A DNA stretch of 64,000 nucleotides from Microbulbifer salipaludis (GTDB lineage Bacteria; Pseudomonadota; Gammaproteobacteria; Pseudomonadales; Cellvibrionaceae): assembly GCF_017303155.1 (NCBI RefSeq), contig NZ_JAEKJR010000001.1, positions 744,001-808,000 on the forward strand, in the 5' to 3' direction. Below are positions 47,801 to 55,817 of the stretch, in pieces. A model generated the notes under the pieces. The model saw only the letters and a program-made list of their open reading frames with translations, was not told where the DNA came from and searched no databases. Both the position numbers and the translations under genes were made by a program. Positions within the stretch are counted from its first letter, which is position 1; every line of letters begins with the position of its first letter.

Positions 47801-48997
47801 ATGAAACCTGACCTGATTAAAATGGCACTGATGCTCGGCTTGCTGAGCTGTGTCGGCCCCTTCGCCATCGATATGTACCTGCCCGCGATGCCGGCCATGG
47901 CCGAGGACTACGGGGTGCCAACGGCCATGTCCCAGTACACCCTGGTCTCTTTCTTTATCGCGTTTGGGGCCTGCCAGCTGTTTTATGGGCCGGCGGCGGA
48001 TATGTTCGGGCGCAAACCGCCGCTGTATTTCGGGTTGGTGATCTTCTTGCTGTCGTCCATCGGCTGCGCACTGGCCCCCACCATCGAGTGGCTGATTGCG
48101 CTGCGTTTTGTGCAGGGGGTGGGCGCGGCCGCGGTGATGTCGATCCCGCGGGCCATTATTCGTGACCGCTATACCGGCACCGAGGCCACGCGGCTGATGA
48201 CCACCGTAATGCTGGTCATTTCGATTTCTCCGATGCTGGCGCCGCTGGTGGGCAGCCTGTTGATGGCGCCATTTGGCTGGCCTTCGGTATTTTATGCCGT
48301 GGCACTGGCGACAGTGGCAAGCCTGCTGCTGATTCGCTTCGCCCTGCCGGAAACACTGCCGGTGGATCAGCGGGTGCCGGTAAACCCCGCGGCGATGCTC
48401 GGCGCGTTTCGTGTGTTGTTCCGGGATAGTTATTTTATGGGGATGACACTGATCGGCGGCATGGGTACGGCGAGTTTCTTCTCTTTCCTTTCCGTTGCGG
48501 CATTTTTGTATACAGACTATTACGGCCTGACCCCCTCCCAGTTCAGCCTGGCCTTTGCGGCGAATGCGCTGGGCTTTTTCATCGCGAGCCAGTTTGCTGC
48601 CAATCTGTGTGAGCGTTTTGGGGGTGTGAGCGTGGTGAAATGGGCGGTCGCGGGTTTCGCGCTCAGCGGGTTGCTGCACTTGCTGCTTAACCTGGCGGGT
48701 GTCGACGATTTTGCGGTACTGGTGGCGCTGCTGTTACTCGCCAATGGGTTTCTCGGTCTGGTAGTACCCACCACCATGGTCCTGTCGCTGGATGATCACG
48801 GCCCGATTGCGGGCACCGCGGCAGCGCTTGGCGGGACGCTGCAAATGATGCTGGGTGCCGTGGCCATCGCTATCGTGAGCGCCGTGTTCGATGGTGCGCC
48901 CCGCACACTGGTCGCGGCGATTACGATCTGCGGTGCCGTGGCAGTGCTGCTGTCGGTGGTGACGCTGCGCCAGCCCCCGCAGGCCGTGACCACTTGA
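47801..48997 (+). CDS. Bcr/CflA family multidrug efflux transporter
   Basis: A 398-residue MFS transporter with 12 helices from ATG 47801. Family signs: DMYLPAMPAMAEDYG in helix 1-loop, the motif A GPAADMFGRKPPLYFG, and motif C-like RFVQGVGAAAVMSIPRAIIRDRYTG. Members export bicyclomycin, chloramphenicol and sulfonamides by proton antiport; the native substrate here is unknown. Confidence 0.93.
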   Translation: MKPDLIKMALMLGLLSCVGPFAIDMYLPAMPAMAEDYGVPTAMSQYTLVSFFIAFGACQLFYGPAADMFGRKPPLYFGLVIFLLSSIGCALAPTIEWLIALRFVQGVGAAAVMSIPRAIIRDRYTGTEATRLMTTVMLVISISPMLAPLVGSLLMAPFGWPSVFYAVALATVASLLLIRFALPETLPVDQRVPVNPAAMLGAFRVLFRDSYFMGMTLIGGMGTASFFSFLSVAAFLYTDYYGLTPSQFSLAFAANALGFFIASQFAANLCERFGGVSVVKWAVAGFALSGLLHLLLNLAGVDDFAVLVALLLLANGFLGLVVPTTMVLSLDDHGPIAGTAAALGGTLQMMLGAVAIAIVSAVFDGAPRTLVAAITICGAVAVLLSVVTLRQPPQAVTT

Positions 48998-49020
48998 GCG
49001 GCTGGGTTTACCGGCGAGTA

Positions 49021-49056
49021 ACAGAAGCGCCCGGCGAGCGCCGGACGCTTCTGTTT
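49021..49056. terminator. Bidirectional terminator between convergent genes
   Basis: Stem of 9 bp plus an inner CCGG pair with one mismatch (49021-49036 with 49039-49054), then TTT on the plus strand. It lies between the convergent transporter and LPMO genes. Confidence 0.75.
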
Positions 49057-49078
49057 GGGCGGTTCATTTAGCGGTTCA

Positions 49079-50308
49079 TCATAGGCGCGTCCAGGCGTCG
49101 CTCCAGTTGGTTCCGGTGCCCGGTGCGTAATGGAAGGCGCTGTTGATATTGCACCACTGCCCTTCCGGGGCGGGGCGGCACCGGTAACGGCTGCCGTCGC
49201 TGCCCAGTACTACCGTCTCTCCGGGTACGTAACTACCGATGCCCGCGGGGTAGGCGTAGTCGTATCCATCGCCACCGCCCGTATCACCACCGTCGTCGCC
49301 GCCAGTATCTGCCGGCTGGATATCCACCTCGTGGCTCAGGTTTAAATCGGCCGGCGTGTACACCCGGTTCTCCGTTGCACTCGATCGCGGTGTGATGGTA
49401 TCGCTGGAGGGGTCGAGCACACCGATGCGCGCATACTGGGACTGGCTGTTGACCCGGTTGGCAAATGCCAGTGCCCATTCCGCAGCGGTCGAATCCTGCG
49501 TTAGCTGCAAGGTGACGGTTTCCATGTCGTTGCCGCTGCTATTGAACAATCGCAAGCTTATCTGGCTGCCAGACGCGAGGTCTGACTGAGCCTGCAGTGG
49601 ACCTTGATCCGCCCAGACACTGGGTGTGCCGTCACCGAGTACCACATCGGTACAGGTATAGAAGGCCTCCGTACTGTCGGAGCGCTGCCAGGTGGTATAG
49701 ATCACATGCTTGCCGGTCAGCTCGGGCAGGGGGCAGGTCAGGGTGTACCGTTTATCGGCCCCTACGGGGATATTGCCCAAACGACAGAACTCGAACAGGT
49801 CACCCCATTTCAGCGGATCGGCACCGGTGTAGCCGGAGCGGGTGATATAAAACACCCATTCATCCGTGGCGTGTGGCGCTGTTGCCCAGAAGGTGAAGTC
49901 AAACGTGCCATCGGCCTTGGGGGTGATCGGCGTTGCCTGCCAGTCGCTTCGTGCCAGGTCCATGCCTGCGTATTTGCTGCGCCCGCCAGAGCAGAGCTGC
50001 CCGTCTGGTACCAGTGCGCGGTGATTACCTGCGGCATTGGCCAGGTTGATTTCGTTCCAGTCGTAGAACGGCTGTGTGCCGCCGAGGGCCTTGGCGGCGG
50101 CGCAGGCGGGGTCAGCGGGGTTTTCCGGATTATTCAGGAAGCAGTTGTAGATGCGGCTCTCCGGAACTTCCATGGTGCCATGGCTGTGGGCATCGAGGCC
50201 GGGCAGTGCGCACAATGCGAATAAAGTGAGTGCCCGCAGCGGGCCGCTGCCTTGCTGGCCGCTGGCCTGTGAACGCCGTATTCGCGAAGCTTTGTTGGTG
50301 TGATGCAT
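49079..50308 (-). CDS. AA10 lytic polysaccharide monooxygenase with chitin-binding module
   Basis: A 409-residue secreted copper oxygenase. Signal peptide 1-42; cleavage before His43 would expose the N-terminal His of the copper brace (HGTMEVPESRIYNCFLN). The second brace His is His96 in NAAGNHRALVPDGQLCSGG. The AA10 catalytic domain extends to about residue 225; a middle region of about 100 residues follows, then a Gly/Asp-rich linker (around 342-355), and a C-terminal carbohydrate module (YRCRPAPEGQWCNINSAFHYAPGTGTNWSDAWTRL, CBM5/12 or CBM73 type). It oxidatively cleaves crystalline chitin or cellulose. Ribosome-binding site AAGGAAA. It stands alone, without chitinase genes nearby. Confidence 0.92.
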   Translation of the reverse strand: MHHTNKASRIRRSQASGQQGSGPLRALTLFALCALPGLDAHSHGTMEVPESRIYNCFLNNPENPADPACAAAKALGGTQPFYDWNEINLANAAGNHRALVPDGQLCSGGRSKYAGMDLARSDWQATPITPKADGTFDFTFWATAPHATDEWVFYITRSGYTGADPLKWGDLFEFCRLGNIPVGADKRYTLTCPLPELTGKHVIYTTWQRSDSTEAFYTCTDVVLGDGTPSVWADQGPLQAQSDLASGSQISLRLFNSSGNDMETVTLQLTQDSTAAEWALAFANRVNSQSQYARIGVLDPSSDTITPRSSATENRVYTPADLNLSHEVDIQPADTGGDDGGDTGGGDGYDYAYPAGIGSYVPGETVVLGSDGSRYRCRPAPEGQWCNINSAFHYAPGTGTNWSDAWTRL

Positions 50309-50548
50309 GACAGATTTCCTTAAATTTATTGTTGATTATGTTTTTCGGAGCGAAGCGTGTACGCCGCCTACCAAAAAATGACAACGCTGTCTTCGCGGCG
50401 TCATGCTAATGGAATTTGTGTGGGTGGTTGGGGAATGGAGCGTCAAAACTTATGCGCCCCACGGGGTGTGGGCCAATTGTGTGACGGGGTGCTTGTTTTG
50501 GCAGAGCCAGTGGCTGGTTGAGCGCGACGCGACGGTGTTGGGATGCCG

Positions 50549-53500
50549 CTAAACGTCGTGCTGTGCCAGCCGCTCCGCCACATGGTCTGAATCCAGCCCC
50601 TGGTCCGCTGAAGCGCGGGCAGGCTGCGGATCCTGGTGTAGTGCCATCAAGCGCCCCTGGCCAATATCCAGGGGCGCCCTGAGGATTGGCGATGGGTTGC
50701 CACCCTCCGTCGCGCGAGCGGGGCGCCAGTAGCAGAAATCGCGGTATACAAGCTGGGTTTCCACATCGAAGATGCCCTCGCGACCCCGGTAGCTGCCGGG
50801 GTTGCGAATCGCGTTCGCAGCGGGGTCCAGTGTTTCCCTTTGCCAGATTGGCGTATCCGGTTCGCTCTCGTCCAGCAGCGCCAGCAGCTGTCCATCATCA
50901 TCGGTGACGCAGTACTGCATTGGATTGTTCGCACTGTCTGTTTCACTGTCGCCGTTCGAACGGTCGAGTGAGCGAGCCACCAGAGCAGAACTGATGGGGT
51001 GATGGAGGTAGTGAAAGCGCGTTCGCTGGCCGTCCCGCACAGTTGCCTCGCTCCACAGGCTGAGACCAGACCAGTGACTGAGCACCCGCTGTTGTCGCCG
51101 CGAGCGACGATGGGTACTGCTTTTGGCGACCCGTCGCCCAAAAGGGTCGTAGTGGAAATAGGTTTTGAAATCACCGCATTCGGTGCTGTGCAGGAGTCCC
51201 CAGCCATCGTATTGGTAGTGATAGTGCGACACTTCGCCGTGGTCTCGGCGCACTTCGTCAACCACATTACCGCGCGGGTCGAGCCCCGTGTGTCCGTTTG
51301 CCGCACGCAGCACAAACTGTGCGGGAGCGGTTGGCACCTTAGCGGGATGTTGGCGACTCTGGAGGGGTAATCGATGTTGTCCGTTCAGGGTAATGGTCGT
51401 AAGCACGCCGGCTTCATACTGTTTGACGACCTCGTGCTCGCCCAGGCTCCAGGCCACGCTATTTTCCCGTTGCTCACAGCGCAGTACCAGCTTGCCATTG
51501 GCATCGATACCGTAGAGATTCCCGCTGGCGGCAAAAGTGTAGGTGACATTGAGGCTGTCGGAACTGGAACTGCGCAGCCAGCCCCGGCTGTCATACTGGT
51601 GGTTGATACTGAGACTCTCGCTGCGATTTTCCAGCTGCAGGTCGCGGTGCTCGGCGATGAGCAAACCGCGCTGATCGTAGCGGTAGCGGAGGGTGCAGCA
51701 GTCGTTTGTCGCCTGCAGCAGGCGACCGTGAGTATCGAAATGGAAGTTGCACTGCTGCCCGTTATTGTTGCGGATCTGATTTAGGGTGCCGCGGGCGTTG
51801 TAGGTCAGAAACCAGTGGTTATCACTGTCCCGGTATTCAGTGACGCGACCGCCGAGATCGTACAGCCACTCACGCTGTTGATGGCCCCCATCGCCGAAAA
51901 ACTGACTCAACTGGCCGAAGGCATCGTATTGCCAGCGGAATTGCGTATTGCCGGCGTGGAGCCGGATAAGCTGCCGGCGCGGATTGTAATCCAGCTGCCA
52001 GGGGGTGCCCGCAGCAAAACGAATATGACGCACAAGGCCGAGTTCATCGGATTGCCACTGAAGCTGCGTTTCTCCGTCATATTCGATGGCGCAGGGGCGG
52101 TGATGGTCATCGCAGCGCAGGGTCCAGGTTTGTGCCCCCAATGTGCTTTTGCAGAGAGTGCCGAAGGTGTCGTATTCCCAGCTGTGTACCGTTGCGGTGT
52201 CTGAGTTACCTGCGTCAAACGCCCGCGGCCGTCCCCGCTCGTCATACTGCCAGCGATATCGACGGTCGCCCTGTTGCAATTCCCGCAGTTGCCCCTGTGC
52301 ATCCCAATGCAGGCTCACACAGCCATCTTCCGGATCTTTGAGTTGGCGCAGCTGGCCTTTGTCATCGTAGTCGCAGTGCCACTGGTTGCCCGCGGGGTCG
52401 ACCACCTGCGTGGGCCGCGAGTGTTCCTGATAGGAAAACTTCCAGACGGCAGAGGGGCCGTCGGGGCCGCTGATCCCGCTGGCCAGCAATCGCCCCCTGG
52501 CATCGTAAATGTAATGCTGGTGTACGCCGTGGCGGTTGCGGCGCACAAGCCGGCCAAATTCATCGTGGCGCAATAAAGTGGATGCCCCCGTGCTGTCTAC
52601 CTGCAGGCACAGATTGGAATAGTAATCGTAGCGTCGACGGGTCTCGCGCCCATGTTGCCGGCGACTGATGGTATTTCCGCGGGTGTCGAACTGCCACTGG
52701 ATATCGTGTTGATCATCAACCGACAGGGTACACGCGCGTCGTCCCGATGACCAGCGCAGCAGGTACTGCTGCCGCCCCACACTGAGTTGGCGACAGCGAT
52801 CTATACCGTCGTAGGTGAATGCAAGGTGGCCGGTTTCATCGCTGTGCAGTTTGCAGAGTCGTCCCTGTTCGTAGGAGTAAGATTCACTGCGGCGTGATGC
52901 ATAGTTTGCGTGGGTGCAGTGATTGCTGACTGCCGTACCAAGACACTGCTCGTCATCAAACTCGTAATCACACAGAGGCGCATGATCCGAGCTTTCTAGG
53001 GAGTCGAAAATTTTTTGTAGACACCCCTGCCGGTAAACAAAATAGAGGGTGCGCCCCCAGGATGTCACGATCTTGTGGGGCCGCCCCTCCTGATAATCTA
53101 TTGTCAGGGTGTTGCCGAAGCCATCCCGGATCTCGCTGAGAGGAACACTACGGCCGGCGCCATCTGCACGAAAAATTTTATCGGGTTGATCGAATGCAGA
53201 GACTCGGAAACTGTGCAGGCTCTGTCGCAGCAGGCAAAGTCGCTCGCTGCGATTGAAACTACCGTGGCCGATGGCCGGCAGATCGAAAGCAATACAGCGT
53301 CCTTCGGCGGTATTGAGTATGACCTTGTTACTGTCGGCTCCCGGCTCCGGAAGTTGCAGTTGCTCGCTGAGTGTATGCCGCCATCCCTGGCCCAGGCCCT
53401 GATTACCATCGACACTTTGTCGATAGAAGCGTTGCCAGGAAAAATTGAATGGCCCGGAGAGGACAAAGTCAGTGCGTCCAAAAGCGACCTCCCCATTAAA

Positions 53501-53842
53501 TGCGATCACGTGGCCAAGGACAGTGGTGGCCTGAACGATATCTGGGGTAGGCTCACCGCGAAAATTGGTGCCAGGATAGTTGCAGAGCTGAACGGGTGTC
53601 TTATCCGGTAGGTGGAGAATGGCTGGGCTGGAGAAATTTGTCAGGCAGTAATCGATCGGTTTGATAGTCGGAGCACTGGGCCACAGCGGATTTTTCACCT
53701 CGACTGGTACGGCTGTTCCATTTCCAGGTTTGCGTAACCATCGGCAGATAGCAAAAACATCGCCTGGGGATGGAGGCTGCTGCGGCGGGACGAGGTCAGC
53801 GAGAACGGAAGGAATAAAACCGACCATACTTTCCGGTGTCAT
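50549..53842 (-). CDS. RHS/YD-repeat protein without recognisable toxin domain
   Basis: A 1097-residue protein. The N-terminal about 90 residues (VPPQQPPSPGDVFAICRWLRKPGNG, YCLTNFSSPAILHLPD) do not match a PAAR domain I recognise. A DUF6531-like entry is at about 95-165 (GEVAFGRTDFVLSGPFNFSWQRFYRQS). YD repeats (such as YDARGRLLASG, YDERGRPRAFD, YDLGGRVTEYRD) run from about 230 to 960. The core ends SYRGREGIFDVETQLVYRDFCYWRP, but the DPxGLxGG autocleavage site and a variable toxin tip are missing; only about 70 unstructured residues follow. It is 50 bp downstream of the phosphatase gene and close to the T6SS operon, so a T6SS cargo or carrier role is likely. Confidence 0.85.
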   Translation of the reverse strand: MTPESMVGFIPSVLADLVPPQQPPSPGDVFAICRWLRKPGNGTAVPVEVKNPLWPSAPTIKPIDYCLTNFSSPAILHLPDKTPVQLCNYPGTNFRGEPTPDIVQATTVLGHVIAFNGEVAFGRTDFVLSGPFNFSWQRFYRQSVDGNQGLGQGWRHTLSEQLQLPEPGADSNKVILNTAEGRCIAFDLPAIGHGSFNRSERLCLLRQSLHSFRVSAFDQPDKIFRADGAGRSVPLSEIRDGFGNTLTIDYQEGRPHKIVTSWGRTLYFVYRQGCLQKIFDSLESSDHAPLCDYEFDDEQCLGTAVSNHCTHANYASRRSESYSYEQGRLCKLHSDETGHLAFTYDGIDRCRQLSVGRQQYLLRWSSGRRACTLSVDDQHDIQWQFDTRGNTISRRQHGRETRRRYDYYSNLCLQVDSTGASTLLRHDEFGRLVRRNRHGVHQHYIYDARGRLLASGISGPDGPSAVWKFSYQEHSRPTQVVDPAGNQWHCDYDDKGQLRQLKDPEDGCVSLHWDAQGQLRELQQGDRRYRWQYDERGRPRAFDAGNSDTATVHSWEYDTFGTLCKSTLGAQTWTLRCDDHHRPCAIEYDGETQLQWQSDELGLVRHIRFAAGTPWQLDYNPRRQLIRLHAGNTQFRWQYDAFGQLSQFFGDGGHQQREWLYDLGGRVTEYRDSDNHWFLTYNARGTLNQIRNNNGQQCNFHFDTHGRLLQATNDCCTLRYRYDQRGLLIAEHRDLQLENRSESLSINHQYDSRGWLRSSSSDSLNVTYTFAASGNLYGIDANGKLVLRCEQRENSVAWSLGEHEVVKQYEAGVLTTITLNGQHRLPLQSRQHPAKVPTAPAQFVLRAANGHTGLDPRGNVVDEVRRDHGEVSHYHYQYDGWGLLHSTECGDFKTYFHYDPFGRRVAKSSTHRRSRRQQRVLSHWSGLSLWSEATVRDGQRTRFHYLHHPISSALVARSLDRSNGDSETDSANNPMQYCVTDDDGQLLALLDESEPDTPIWQRETLDPAANAIRNPGSYRGREGIFDVETQLVYRDFCYWRPARATEGGNPSPILRAPLDIGQGRLMALHQDPQPARASADQGLDSDHVAERLAQHDV

Positions 53843-53892
53843 TGGGCTTGCTCAATTAATAGGGTTTGGGCCGAAACTTGTAACGTGTTTGA

Positions 53893-54768
53893 TTAGCGCT
53901 GTGTCTTTCTTATAGTGATGTCACCTTTCTGCTTCGGCTTTAGCGTGACTGGATTTCCTGAGAACTCAACAACCGCATCCGCGCGATTGCAGAACTCAAT
54001 GATCCCTGCGCTGATATTGTCACGTCCGCCGCGCTGGTTGGCATCATCGATAAAGTGGTACACACATTCCAGCGCGGGACGATAGGTTGCCATAACCCGC
54101 TGTATTTCATGATCGCACAAGTATTCAGTCAGGCCGTCACTACACAATAAAAGCAGTGCGCTTTCCTTTAATGTCCAGCTATTGATGGTGGCTTCGGCCT
54201 TCTCGGCGACACCCAGTGCACGGGTAATATGATTGCGTACTTGGGACGACTGTGCCTGTTCCCGGGTCAGCTGCCCGGAATCAATCATCTGCTGAACCAC
54301 ACTGTGATCCTTGGTCAATGGCTGCAGGCCGTAGTTGTTCCAGAGGTAGGCACGGGAATCACCGATATGCGCCACCACCAGGAAATCCTGCCAGATCACA
54401 GCGCTCACCAGGGTGGTGCCCATGTGGGAAAACTGCGGATGGCTCTGTTTTTTATCGAGAATTTTTCGATTGGCCACACCAATGGCATCAACAAGAGCTG
54501 CACGCAGCATCAGCTGTTGTTGCTGTGGTGAGCAGGAGAGAAACGTGGCGTTAAGTAATTTGTCGAGCTGGTCCTGAAGAGTGTCGGCGGCGATGTTGCT
54601 CGCCATGGCGCCGCCACTGTATCCCCCCATACCGTCTGCAACGACAACATAGGCAAAGGGATGATTCTCGCTACTATGGCAGCGGATACTGTCTTCATTT
54701 TCCTCTCGCACCTGGCCGATATCGGTGCGTCCGTTGACAGCCAGCCTGATGGGCTCCATGTCTGTCAT
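53893..54768 (-). CDS. PP2C-family serine/threonine phosphatase of the T6SS (PppA/Stp1-like)
   Basis: A 291-residue metal-dependent phosphatase. Motifs: RTDIGQVREENEDS (about 14-27), ADGMGGYSGGAMA with metal ligand Asp45, GDSRAYL, CSDGLTEYL and GGRDNIS near the end. In Pseudomonas the T6SS phosphatase PppA opposes the kinase PpkA on FHA protein Fha1; here TagH is encoded on the opposite strand. No PpkA-type kinase lies in the window. Transcribed away from the T6SS operon, with the RHS gene downstream. Confidence 0.92.
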   Translation of the reverse strand: MTDMEPIRLAVNGRTDIGQVREENEDSIRCHSSENHPFAYVVVADGMGGYSGGAMASNIAADTLQDQLDKLLNATFLSCSPQQQQLMLRAALVDAIGVANRKILDKKQSHPQFSHMGTTLVSAVIWQDFLVVAHIGDSRAYLWNNYGLQPLTKDHSVVQQMIDSGQLTREQAQSSQVRNHITRALGVAEKAEATINSWTLKESALLLLCSDGLTEYLCDHEIQRVMATYRPALECVYHFIDDANQRGGRDNISAGIIEFCNRADAVVEFSGNPVTLKPKQKGDITIRKTQR

Positions 54769-54845
54769 TACTCCATGACCTGTCCGTAAAAACGAGATTC
54801 CGTTCCGCGCGCGAGCGAAATTCCATAAATGTAATCAGTTAATGT

Positions 54846-54896
54846 TAACGTGCTAACGAGTAACGTTTGAATTTTTTTTACTGGTTTTGCAATAAT
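54846..54896 (+). promoter_or_regulatory. Candidate T6SS operon promoter with TAACG repeats
   Basis: TTGAAT (54867-54872) and AATAAT (54891-54896) are 18 bp apart and would start transcription about 60 bp before the Y1-like gene. Just upstream TAACG occurs three times (54846, 54854, 54861) at 8 and 7 bp spacing, which may be an operator shared with the divergent phosphatase gene. Confidence 0.4.
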
Positions 54897-54965
54897 GCGT
54901 GCCCCTCCACAGTAACGGATGCGCAACTGGTACGGTTGTGCAAATTAAAAGGAATTATCGGCAAG

Positions 54966-55817
54966 ATGCCCCGTCTCCCGAGACTCAATCTGATTGATAT
55001 TCCCCAGCATATCGTGCAGGTAGGCCATAACAACTTGCCCTGTTTTTATGCTGAGGAAGATTATCAATTTTATCTGAGCAGCCTGCGCAATGCGGCAGAC
55101 CAGTATCGGGTCGAGGTGCATGCCTATGTTTTATTGCCGAATATGATCCAGGTCATCGCTACACCAAGAGTGCCAGACGGTATTTCTTCGATGATGCAAT
55201 CCTTGGGGCGGCGCTATGTGCAGTTTGTCAATCACAAGTACAAACGCTCTGGCACGCTCTGGGCGGGGCGCTACAAGTCCAGCCTGATTGATTCGGATGC
55301 GTATCTGCTTACCTGCTATCGCTATGTGGAATTGCGTCCGCTGTATCTTGGATTGGCAGATTCCCTGGGTGCGTATCCGTGGTCCAGCTTCAGTCATCAC
55401 GCCAGTAATGAGGAAAGTGATGTGATTACCGACCACCGTCTTTATTTGAAGCTGGGTGAAACCCCGCAACAGCGTGCCGAGGCCTATCGCAAGCTTTTCC
55501 GCTATCGCTTCGATCGGCGATTGCTCGAGTACATTGCTGAGACCATCAAGCTCGGCCAGATACTCGGAGGCGATGTATTCAAGGACAAAATTGAACAGAT
55601 CGCTAACCAGCGAGTGCGACCTTTGAAGCGGGGCAGGCCGCGAAAAAATACAACACGCAAAGCCACGGATGCTCCTGTAACCGCGCGTGCTGATAGCGCT
55701 CGGACCCGGAATACAGAATTGATGCCACCACCAAAAGAAAAACCAGATGCAACGGGGGGCGCCACCGGGGACGAGAAACCCGTGGCTATACCCGTGACCA
55801 TGGATACCGGCGTATGA
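54966..55817 (+). CDS. Y1-transposase-like (RAYT/IS200-type) protein with lost HUH motif and AT-hook, first gene of T6SS operon
   Basis: A 283-residue protein from ATG 54966 (AAAGGA upstream). Residues 1-130 follow the REP-associated tyrosine transposase pattern: RLNLIDIPQHIVQVGHNN, CFYAEEDYQFYL, VEVHAYVLLPN, SGTLWAGRYKSSL, and YLLTCYRYVELRP with tyrosines kept. Where the metal-binding HUH motif (NHVH) should be, the sequence reads N59-M60-I61-Q62, so both histidines are gone and strand cleavage should be impossible. The C-terminal extension holds an AT-hook, KRGRPRK (221-227), then a low-complexity tail. Its stop overlaps the next T6SS gene (ATGA), so it is translationally coupled. A domesticated DNA-binding protein, perhaps a T6SS regulator, is the best guess. 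Confidence 0.8.
   Translation: MPRLPRLNLIDIPQHIVQVGHNNLPCFYAEEDYQFYLSSLRNAADQYRVEVHAYVLLPNMIQVIATPRVPDGISSMMQSLGRRYVQFVNHKYKRSGTLWAGRYKSSLIDSDAYLLTCYRYVELRPLYLGLADSLGAYPWSSFSHHASNEESDVITDHRLYLKLGETPQQRAEAYRKLFRYRFDRRLLEYIAETIKLGQILGGDVFKDKIEQIANQRVRPLKRGRPRKNTTRKATDAPVTARADSARTRNTELMPPPKEKPDATGGATGDEKPVAIPVTMDTGV

Noticed and set aside
54966..55817. Active insertion sequence of the IS200/IS605 type
   Set aside because: HUH motif is missing, no terminal hairpins or partner tnpB gene, and the gene is coupled to the T6SS operon, so I call it a domesticated protein instead.
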